Shown here: piece after piece, positions 49,119 through 58,648 of the stretch | Layout of the letters: every line of letters begins with the position of its first letter | Position numbering within the stretch: the first letter of the stretch is position 1 | Assembly (NCBI GenBank): GCA_932521025.1 | Contig: OW051470.1 | Location: 2,466,501 to 2,530,500, forward strand | From: Oscheius onirici | Lineage: Eukaryota > Nematoda > Chromadorea > Rhabditida > Rhabditidae | Direction of reading: 5' to 3' | Length of the DNA: 64,000 nt | Notes under the pieces: model-generated | What the model was told of the DNA's origin: nothing | The model's input: only the letters and a program-made list of their open reading frames with translations | Database searches by the model: none | Made by a program: the position numbers and the translations under genes

Positions 49119-52100
49119 ATGCTCTCCTGCTGCAAGAAGAAGGACAACAAGAAGCTCGAGGAGTTGAAGAAGGACATCGAACTGGTAGCTTTTACTCTCG
49201 TCTTCTCCAAAACAATTCTACTTTCAGGATGAACATGCCATCCCGATGGAGGAACTCTACACGCGACTCGGGACCTCCGCCGGCGGACTCTCTACTTCCG
49301 AAGCCAAGGACAAGCTGAGCAAGGAGGGACCGAACTCGCTGACTCCGCCCAAAACTACTCCGACTTGGGTCAAGCTGATAAAGGAACTCTTCGGAGGATT
49401 CAACTTCCTGCTCTGGGCGGCAGCCGTCGCCTCTCTCGTCGCCTACTTCATGGAAAAGAACGAATACGGACCGGAGGCCAGCATGGACAATGTTATTTCC
49501 TCTTCTTTATTGTAACATAAACTAACTTCAGCTTTACTTAGCAATCGTGTTGGCCATCGTCGTCACGATTACGGGACTCTTCTCCTTCTTCCAAGATCGC
49601 AAGTCGGGAAACATCATCAAGTCCTTCGCCAACATGATTCCCGCCATGGCTCACGTCGTCCGAGATGGTCATGTGGCTGATGTTCGAGTCGACGAACTGG
49701 TCCGTGGAGACATCGTCGACATCATGGGAGGAGACAAAGTGCCAGCCGATGTCCGGATCATCATTTCCCGTGGCCTGAAATTGGACAACTCTTCTTTAAC
49801 TGGAGAGTCGGAGCCGCAGACAAGGAACAATGAGTACACGCACAAGAATCCTCTGGAGACGAAGAATCTCTGTCTCTTCAGTACGAATGTTCTCGAAGGA
49901 TCAGCTCGTGGAATCGTCATTCTGACTGGAGATCATACCGTCGTCGGAAGGATTGCTGCTCTCACTGCCCAAGTCGAGTCTGGACCGTCGCCAATTTCCA
50001 AGGAGATTTCCCACTTCATCTCGATCGTCTCCTACATGGCTTTCGGAATCGGAGTGGCCTTCTTCGTCCTGTCCATGGTCTACGGATACAACTGGGTCGA
50101 GGTAACCTTTCTCTCATTTCAAATACTCTCTATTGCAGTCTGTGATCTTCTTCATGGGAATCGTTGTGGCCAATGTGCCCGAAGCTATCATGGCGACGGT
50201 CACTGTCTGTCTCACCCTAACGGCTCAGAAGATGAAGAAGAAGTTCTGTTTGGTGAAGAATCTTGAAGCCGTCGAGACGCTCGGATCCACTTCGACCATC
50301 TGTTCAGACAAGACGGGAACACTGACGCAGAACAGGATGACAGTCACACACATCTGGTTCAACGGCAAGATCGAGGATGCTCAGACTTGTGATCCGTCTG
50401 GAAAGAAGAACGGCGATCCGATCGAGATGAAGGGCAGCTACGAGATGCTGATGCGATGTGCCACTTTGTGCAGCAAGAGCCACTTCAGGAACGGCAGCGA
50501 CTTTTCCGTGCCTCTGCCCAAACGCGAGACGACTGGAGACGCGTCGGAAGTGGCCATCATGAAGTACTGTGAGCTGGTCCGAGGAGACGGACAAGTCGAT
50601 GCGACGAGGGAAAAGGCCGAGAAGATTTGCGAGATTCCCTTCAATTCGACCAACAAGTTCCAAGTCTCGATTCATGACATCGAAGCCGAGGGCCGTTTTG
50701 TGCTGGTCATGAAGGGAGCTCCGGAGAGAATTCTGAGCGTCTGCGACAAGGTCCTGATCAAAGGTCAGACGGTGCCGAAGACGGAAGAGTTCGACGCTTA
50801 CTTTAAGAAAGCCTACGAGACTCTGGGCGGCTATGGAGAGCGTGTCCTCGGATTCTGTGACTTGGATCTGCCAGTCGAAAAGTACCCGCGTGGAACCAAC
50901 TTTGACTCGGAGAATCCCAACTTTCCGCTCAAGAACCTCCGCTTCCTCGGTCTCATCGCCATGATCGACCCGCCTCGTCCCGGAGTTCCTCAAGCTGTCA
51001 GACTATGTCAGTCGGCCGGAATCAAGGTTTTTTTTTACATTTTGTGTGTAAGACAAAACCAAATTCAGGTAGTCATGGTGACGGGAGACCATCCGATCAC
51101 GGCAAAGGCGATTGCAAGCCAAGTACACATCATTGAGGATGGGGAAGACGCGGTCCAGCTGATCGACGACGATGACACGACTGCCGGAGATGAGGTCTAC
51201 GGACGTGGTCGTCTGAGGAAGGTCGACGCGATTGTCGTCCATGGAGAGCAACTGAAGAAGCTCAGTCCGAACACTTTGGAACAGATTGTCAGCCACTACC
51301 AGCAGGTCGTCTTTGCCCGAACGAGTCCGGCCCAGAAGCTGCAGATTGTCGAAGCCTACCAGAAGTGCGGAGGTGTGGTCGGAGTGACGGGAGACGGAGT
51401 CAATGACGCCCCGGCTCTTCGGAAGGCCGACATTGGAATCGCCATGGGAATTGCCGGAACAGACGTCTCGAAACAAGCAGCCGACATGATCCTCATGAAT
51501 GACAACTTTGCCTCGATCGTGACGGGAATCGAGGAAGGTCGTCTCATCTTCGACAATCTGAAGAAGAGTATCGCCTACACGCTGACTTCGAATGTTCCCG
51601 AAGTGACTCCATTCCTTTGCTACATTCTGCTGGGAATCCCTCTGCCGATGTCCGTCGTTGCCATCCTCATGCTCGACTTGGGCACGGATCTCTGGCCTCC
51701 AATCGCCTTGGCCTATGAACTGCCTGAGTCGGACATCATGCAGCGTCCGCCGAGAAACTCACAGATCGATCGTCTGGTGAATCTTCGCCTCATCCTCTAC
51801 AGCTACCTCCAGATCGGCTTCCTTCTGGCTCTCAGTGGATTCACCAGCTACTTTAGTTAGTTTTCTTCTTCGATTATTCCAATCAAACAATTTAGCCATC
51901 ATGATGTGGCACGGGTTCAAGCCCCAGGATCTGATCAACATTCGCGACAGATGGGACAACAAGTTCGTCCAGAATGTGGAGGACAGCTACGGCCAGGAAT
52001 GGGGCTACGAGGAGAGGAAGGCTCTGGAAGCCTGCTGTCACGGAGGATTCTTCTTCTCTCTGGTAGTCACTCGCTGGGCAGCCGTCCTGCTCACAAAAAC

Positions 52101-52356
52101 GAGAAAGCTGAGCCTGATTCAGCAGGGACTGGAGAACAAGGTCGTCAACTACGGCATCGTCTTCACGATGACCGTCGCTTGGCTATGTCTCAACGTGCCC
52201 TGGATCGACTCGACTCTCAAAGTGACTGGACTCAGAGTCTCTACCTGCATGACTGCCATCCCATGGGCCATTTTCGTCCTCACCTTCGACGAGATCAGAC
52301 GCTGGGCCATTCGCAAGTGGCCGTACGGATGGGTGTACAAGGAGACGTACTACTAG
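49119..52356 (+). CDS. P-type Na+/K+-type ATPase alpha subunit, divergent
   Basis: Six exons: 49119-49184, 49228-49491, 49532-50101, 50139-51026, 51069-51855, 51896-52356. They give 3036 bases, 1011 residues, in frame. All P-type landmarks are present: TGES, the phosphorylation motif CSDKTGTLTQNRMT, KGAPERI, MVTGDHPITAKAI and VTGDGVNDAPALRKADIG, and the terminal KETYY of Na+/K+-ATPases. M4 reads VVANVPEAIMATVTV instead of PEGLLATVTV. In M5-M6 TSNVPE and DLGTD are kept. In M8-M9, VVTRWAAVLL replaces VVVQWADLII, and the Glu pair before the usual TALAAF is absent. The enzyme should be a plasma-membrane cation pump pairing with a beta subunit (none here). AATAAA follows the stop. Confidence 0.93.
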
Positions 52357-52962
52357 GCTTGAATAAAAAGTCAACAAACATTTGTTCTTTTCTTGATTCA
52401 GTTTGAGTTTTGTATTTCATAACCTCGGTCATTTGTCTCGAGAATCTTCTTATTATTTCCAGTTTCCAAGTTGAGCCACACCTTCGACTTCCTGGACTCG
52501 TTTCCTCTTCTTCTGCTCACAGCGAACTTTAGTCGCTTCCATCCGTATTCTCTTCATTTTTAGTTCAGAGACGGAATTCGACAGGGAAGTTGCAGATTGG
52601 CAACTGAAACAGTTGTCTCGGAGTTCCAGTCTCTCGGAGTCCAGTAACTTTGAGTCTTCGTCGCTAGCTGATTCGCTTAAATTCTACCTAACGAAGCTCA
52701 GGTTTCTTTGCCACGTTCATGGTGATGTGATCATCGCGAGCAAAATGACATTGTCACCGAATTTTAAAAGTTTACTTTGCACATGGGTCACGTCAAGTCT
52801 TTCTAGAAATTTGACCTGTCGAGACAGGTCAGGGCAGATCGACCTGTCTCGACCAATTTCAAGTTATCTCTATCGTTTGCTATAATTCTGAGCATGCGGA
52901 GGCATAGTCTATTTCTAACTGTTTAACTGTATAATAATAGACAAAACCCTGTGTTTTATGAA
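52357..52962. other. 3' flank of the ATPase, no further gene
   Basis: No supported gene. Contains repeated GACCTGTCTCGACC-type words near 52810-52860. Confidence 0.4.
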
Positions 52963-53255
52963 AACAAGGTTGGCAACGACCTTTCAGAGCTAAAGTAGAA
53001 ATTCATGACTTCGCTCTGTCACGGAGTCTTAGTCGTGGTTTCCCTTTCATTCCTCCTTTATTACTCTCCTCCAGGCACTCTCCCTGACCCCCCCCCCCAA
53101 AGAACCTATAAAAGTCATAAGAACCCTTCACGCACTTGCTTTTCCTCTCGCGACTTGTTAAAACTAATTTGCGCACAACGCTCCCCTCCTTATCCTCAAT
53201 TAGAGCTTCAGACGAACACAGAAACACAGAGGCGCGAGAGCAATTTAAAGTGGAT
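52963..53255 (+). repeat. Repeat R1, short copy
   Basis: Same orientation and same ends as the copy at 48621-49062 (AACAAGGTTGGCAACGACCT to GCAATTTAAAGTGGATTG), about 290 bp. The ATPase gene lies between these two direct copies. Confidence 0.65.
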
Positions 53256-53535
53256 TGGAAAATACTGTTAGTTGGATCTAGTAGGAAGGAAAACTACGAG
53301 ATCATCAAGGAACCGCAGAATGACAGGCCTAGTGACAGTGTTAACACTCATATGAAGTTTGAAGCGATTGAATATGTTCTTCATATCAGTTCGTTTTTCC
53401 GCTTGGTCCTTATGCAAACGTGTTGTCTCCAAGTTCAGCGAGGCGAATTCACAGGAAATGCCCCTTATGGCATTTGGAGCCCTTACACATTACTTTTTGC
53501 CATTTACAGTTCTATACTGATGGCTATACTTGGGC

Positions 53536-53938
53536 AACTCGACTCGAGCCGAGTCGAGCTCGATTTGAGCCCCGAGTCGGCTCGACTCGACTCGACATGA
53601 CCTGCGAGTCGGTTTCAAATTCTGCGGCAAATCTACAGCGCGGGGAAATGCCTGAGAATCTTTTGTATTTTTTAGTTCTTGCTTGTTTGTTTGTTTTCGT
53701 ATTCTTTCAAAAATTGTTTTTTTTTCAGCTAGAAATGTCCGAAGTTTGGGATTTTTTTTCAAAAAATGACGGCAAAGCCAAGTGCTCGTTCTGCTGCAAG
53801 ATCTATTCGGTTACCAAAAGCAGTACAACGACACTCCTGCGACATGTAAACAATAAACACCCGGAATTTCGCCAGAAGCTCAAGGACAAATCAGAAACTG
53901 CAGGAATCCAGCCATTTTTGAAGAAATCTATATGAAAA
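53536..53938 (+). mobile_element. hAT transposon 5' part with BED zinc finger
   Basis: GACTCGAGCC/CGAGTCGG palindromic words repeat from 53536 to 53625, as in hAT subterminal regions. From 53735 the frame reads MSEVWDFFSKNDGKAKCSFC, then RHVNNKHPEF: a BED-type finger with CxxC and HxxxxH. It ends in a stop after 67 codons. No transposase core follows and no matching right end was found. Confidence 0.65.
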
Positions 53939-53944
53939 AGTAAC

Positions 53945-54042
53945 GGTCAACTATTTCGACCGCAACTTCTCTTAGAAATGTTTTTCTAAGAAAAGTTGCA
54001 ATGCGACTTTTCTTAAAAAATTTTTATAAGAAATGTTCCTAG
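53945..54042 (+). repeat. Dispersed repeat, host of the next MITE
   Basis: It resembles 20598-20690: TTTCGACCGCAACTT, then AAGAAAAGTTGC, then GTTCCTAG. It is interrupted by the MITE at 54051. Confidence 0.45.
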
Positions 54043-54050
54043 CCCGAAAC

Positions 54051-54222
54051 CAAGCATGTGCGCTCAACCGGCTGAGGCCGGTCCGGTTCAATTTTTTAAT
54101 GGCGACGGGCGGACCGGTCTGGTCCGGACCGGCACGGTCCAATTTGTAAATCGGACCGGAACAGTCCGGTCCGCCTGCCGCGATTCAAAAATTGGACCGG
54201 CGCGGTCCAGCGCACATGCTTG
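54051..54222. mobile_element. hAT-type MITE with perfect 8 bp duplication
   Basis: 172 bp. The ends CAAGCATGTGCGCT and AGCGCACATGCTTG are exact inverted repeats. CCCGAAAC flanks both sides (54043-54050; 54223-54230). GGACCGG/CCGGTCC words repeat inside. No coding capacity. Confidence 0.85.
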
Positions 54223-54495
54223 CCCGAAACAACATGTTTCAAATCCTAAAATTTTTCAGAAGTAGCGGCACAAATACGGTAGTTTCTCGCAATGAACGGT
54301 CCTACAGAGATTTTTAGAAAACACCATGTGCTCAACACCGAACACACATTCGCTACGGCTTGTTCTTGCACATCGTTTTCGGCTGAATAAGTTGCCAGTC
54401 ACCAGTTTACCATCAAGAGGAATACAGTAAAAATTGCATTTATTTGAAAGGTACAGAAAAAGTACATACACGCATAATTACAAAAAAATGGCAAA

Positions 54496-56090
54496 CTAAT
54501 ACAAATTGAGGCATACGTGCGGAGGAATCTTATGCAGGTGCTTGTAGTCTTCGAACAAACTGACCAGTGCTTCACAGTAGCGGGCGTGAAGGGTATCGAT
54601 TTCGTCGTCCGAGGGAGATAGGTTTTTTTCGACTCTGTAAAAACATCGATTTAAAATTGTGAGAAGACGATACTTGATAGGATTTCCCATAACAGACGTG
54701 ATGGGCGTTCTGAAGGGCAAAAGTCCGAACATTTTGTTGAGCAGCCCGGAACCGTGGAAGAGAGGCGGGCAGAAGCCGACAGCATTCTTGATTCGTGTCT
54801 GGATAGTTCGTAGCACTGATCCGGGCGGATTTGGAACCTGCTGGTAGACGTCGTTCTCGCCAAAATTGTACATCGGAACGAGGTCGGCTCTGAAATTAGA
54901 GGTTAGTAAAATCTAGTTATGTCGGTATTGTTCACAAATCATTTGAGCGAATAACCGTGTATTTAATAAAAGAGCTCGACCGTAACCCATTTAGTTTGCC
55001 GCGAGAGCGGAATAACATGGAAGCGTAGGATACTCAGCCAAGTTTCCTGGTGTTATTCTGATCTTGCGGCAAACTAAATGGGTTACGGTGGAGCTCTTTG
55101 TTTTGGACAAACCATGCCAGTGGTAATTTACCAGCAAACAATTTAAGTCCAAACTTGAACGGATACTTTCTTGAAACCTTTTAGAGGGCATTGGTATATC
55201 ACGGGGATTTGAAGCGACTAACCCGTGCATAATAGCGTATCGGCAGAACCCGCGTCTTGTCATGATATTGAGATTATGAGTGTCTGGGCAGGCGTCGAGC
55301 ATTTCAGTCGCTCCTCCGAGTACAATGCAGACTGCTCTACCTGAAGTTTTATTATCTATCGCTACCACACGACAAAACAACCTTTTCCTGGATTCTGAAG
55401 TAGATAATTTAGCGATTCTTTGGATGACTCGACCCCGCCTAAAATCGAGATTATTGAACATTCGCAGAGACAAACCCAGAGCTATTCCTACGTCTCTCCT
55501 GAAGGGGAAATAGAACTGTCCATTCAAAGTCAGGATGGTCGACTCGAGTCCGGGAAATTTCTCAGCAAACCCGGTCCCGTTTGTAACCATGTGAGTAAAG
55601 CCGCTGATTGATAAAACTCCATGAGGATGGGACCTAAACGTTGGTATTTTAATGACGTTAACAAAAAAGGAACAAACCCTATGATATAATTGCGGTCTGG
55701 CGGCAGTTCCGCCGTCTTTACGAGTCTAATTGGGAAATAATCGGCAAAGTGGCGCCAGACAGCATGATTCTTGTACCATTTCTAAAAACGGTGAGATAAA
55801 GAAATATGCTTACCAGGCCTCCGTAGCTGCCTTCTCGGGGAGCTCGTCGATTGTAAAAGGTCCATAGGCCGTAAGCAGTTATTAGAGGCCAAAACCTTGT
55901 AAAAAGGAAGTAGAACGGCACCTAAGAGCCAGCATTTAGATGAAAAATGTGGAAAACTGACCCAGACGGATAAAATGGGCAGGAGGAGCCAGAGGAAAAG
56001 GAAGTGCATGACTGCCAGAGTCTGTAGACGACGTGGCCAGTCAATTTTAGGCAGAAGGGTAGCCAAGACGGTCCAGCTCCTCGCGTACAT
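54496..56090 (-). CDS. dgat-2: Diacylglycerol acyltransferase 2 (DGAT2/MOGAT family)
   Basis: Eight exons: 55962-56090, 55814-55921, 55678-55781, 55476-55633, 55382-55438, 55223-55340, 54674-54889, 54496-54634. They total 1029 bases, 342 residues. The enzyme adds an acyl chain to diacylglycerol in ER and lipid-droplet membranes. Seen: an N-terminal hydrophobic hairpin ([16 protein letters not shown] onward), the YFP block [13 protein letters not shown], active-site [19 protein letters not shown], the glycine motif [33 protein letters not shown] and FGEND, and the end [19 protein letters not shown]. All introns are 32-46 bp except one of 333 bp that contains a MITE. No lesion seen. Confidence 0.95.
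54969..55099. mobile_element. MITE inside a DGAT2 intron
   Basis: The left end AAAGAGCTCGACCGTAACCC and the right end, reading inward on the minus strand, AAAGAGCTCCACCGTAACCC, match through GTTTGCCGC (about 33 bp, one mismatch). The element is 131 bp without coding capacity. The target duplication is unclear (A/T only). Confidence 0.75.
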
Positions 56091-56521
56091 TGCCTTGAAA
56101 GTGTTTTCGAATTGAGTAATGAACAGTTTTAAAGAGAGAAGAGTGAAAAAACGAGTCCCATTAGGAGTGAAATCAGGAGGTGAGATTATACGGTCAAGGT
56201 CGCACTAATTTGTGAAGCAAAGGGATTATTTCCTGTTGTGATTACTCACAGAACTTGTTTAGGTTTCAGACTACAAAAAAAAGAGTGAAATGAAGGAAAA
56301 AAGTGAGAGAAGAATTTGGAAAGAAAAAAAAAAGAAAAATTAACGTTCAAAACAGCGCGGGCTTTTTTTTAAAACGCAGCTACGAAATTAGCGGGATTTT
56401 TTTAAAATGAAATATTGGAACGATTGCTTCGTCCTCAAACAAACCGTGTTCTCGTTATTTCTACACACTTGCCTTTTCAAAATGCTACTAGTACATAATT
56501 GTATTGTTTGCAGAAAACAGA
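56091..56521. other. Divergent promoter region
   Basis: It lies between DGAT2 (minus) and TRABD (plus), so it should contain both promoters. AT-rich with A runs. No motif assigned. Confidence 0.4.
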
Positions 56522-58333
56522 ATGTCTGACTTGCTGCCTTCCCCGAATGCCATGCCTCCAGCAGCCCCAGCCGATGGGCAGCTTACCGAGGAGGTTGGTT
56601 TATTTCCACAGCTTTGCGATCTGATAAATCAAATTTACAGTATCTTATCACGATAAGGGAACAAAACGACGGCGAAGAAAGCAGAGGTTCGTTATATTCT
56701 TTTGGTCTACATTCACCTCTATTTCTTTCAAGATTCTTCATTCGAGATTTTAGCTCTGAACACAGCCGACCAGTCGATAATCAGCTTGGCAGACTCGTCC
56801 AGCAACTTTGACGGGTACGTTGAAAACGATTTGGAGGAGATCGAAGCTTCGGATCCTGACGAAATTTTGGAAGATTCGGTGAGCCTTTTGTCACCGATTT
56901 ATCGACAACTGAAGATAGAAATAGACTATCTCTTGTTCAGGACTCAATGTACAACGGCTGGCTATTCAAACGGGCCCGGAGATTGAATCCAGAGCTACCA
57001 ACGGACACCGTTCATGTGTTAAAATGGCCGACGGGTAAACAGCCGCCGAATTGTCCGGAACAGTATGACAATCATGACTGGAAAGGTGCCTTCAACGATG
57101 CCGAGATCTACCTTATTGGAACAGCCCATTTCAGGTAACCTCTAACATCAGAAAATCACAACTCCGTCTAAATAAATTGTTGCAAGATCAATCGACTATT
57201 GTGCCTTGTAATTCACGATATTTTCACAGAACTGCGCATGAATTTTGCTCAAAAAAAAACTATCAACTTCCTTTATTTTCACAATTTTCAGCAAAGAAAG
57301 CCAAGATGACGTGATAAAAACGATACTAGCCGTCCAACCCGATATCGTCATGCTGGAGCTCTGTCCCAGTCGGATTTCTATACTCTCCATGGACGAGGAG
57401 ACGCTCCTAAGGGAAGCCAGCGAACTCAGCATGGAAAAGATACGGAATATCATCAAGCAGAGCGGGCCCGTACAAGGAGCTCTTCACGTCTTGCTTCTGA
57501 GCATGTCAGCTCACATCACTCGACAGCTTTCAATGGCTCCTGGAGGAGAATTTCGAGCCGCTCATCGTGCCGTCATGCAAACAAAGGTAGGCTTTTTGAA
57601 CTTGTATGAAATTTTCGTTCCCAGCTCTGCCGACTCGTTCTCGGTGATCGTCCAATCCACATCACTCTCCAGCGAGCTCTCGGAGCCCTAACAGTCTGGC
57701 AGAAGATCAAGTTCTTCTTCCACGTCTGCTTCAGTCACTTGACGAAAGTCACGCCGGAAGACGTCGAGAAATGCAAACGACTAGATCTCCTCGAAGAGCT
57801 TCTAGCCGAAATGTCTGGAGATTTTCCAAAATTGAGTGAGGTTTGTCTGAAACTTAAAACCATATTATTCAGAAAGTTCAGATTTTTGTCCGGGAACGGG
57901 ATCAGTACATGGCGTACTCGCTGCAACACATTCTCTCTTCGAATACTTTACAGAAATACATGTCCTGGGTACAGCTACGCGAACAGGAAATCGAGGCGGA
58001 ATGGCAGCCTCTAAGAGTCAGTTTCACTTTTATTCCTCCATATCACACTGCTCCTGTTTCCTTTCTTACCTAACCTAAAAACTGGCAGAAATCTGGAAAA
58101 CGCCTCTTTCCGCTTATTTACATTGCTTGTTTCAGGTAGTCGCCGTCGTCGGAATCGGCCACATTCCTGGAATCATAGCCAATTGGCAGGACGAAGTCGA
58201 CATTGCGGAGCTGGTCCTCTGCCCGCCTCCCAGTCGTGCCGGACAGTTCTTCAAGTACGCTGCGAAGGCTGCTCTGGTCGGAGCTATCGGTTATCTTTTC
58301 TACAAGGGAGGCCGTAGATTTGTCAAAATCTAG
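56522..58333 (+). CDS. trabd: TraB domain-containing protein
   Basis: Eight exons: 56522-56593, 56641-56686, 56733-56878, 56941-57134, 57292-57586, 57625-57840, 57873-58016, 58136-58333. They total 1311 bases, 436 residues. An acidic disordered N-terminus precedes the TraB/PrgY domain. Its motifs are AEIYLIGTAHFSKESQDD (GTAH), PDIVMLELCPSR (E..C..R) and VVAVVGIGHIPGI (GxGH). One hydrophobic segment near the C-terminus (AALVGAIGYLFYKGG) fits a tail anchor, probably in the mitochondrial outer membrane as for TRABD relatives. It may start a co-transcribed group with the next genes. A TTTGCAG acceptor lies eight bases before the ATG. Confidence 0.9.
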
Positions 58334-58648
58334 GCAAGTTCTTAGTTTATCTTTTGAGACAAGTGTACTTTCGAATATTTCTTCCTCCTCTCCTACTATG
58401 TTCATTTCTCCCTATTTAGAACCCTGTATGTTCTCCCCTCGAATGACATTGTGAGTAACAGGTAGTCTTTTAAACAATTCGCAATCTCCTCCTCTAAGTC
58501 TATGTATACCGGTTTGTGAGTCTATCACAAGTTTCAGCTTGTACAATAAGACAATTTTACCATGCACAAATTGTAAATATCGGGGTTATTTTGCCCTTAC
58601 TTGTCTTGAAAGTTGATTTAACAGAAGATTGGACAGTAGCATCAGAAG

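Noticed and set aside
50304-50993. 229-codon minus-strand frame
   Set aside because: Shadow of the ATPase exon 50139-51026.
52963-53255. R1 copies as long terminal repeats of a retrotransposon
   Set aside because: The enclosed sequence is a normal spliced ATPase gene, there is no TG..CA end, and no primer binding site or reverse transcriptase was seen.
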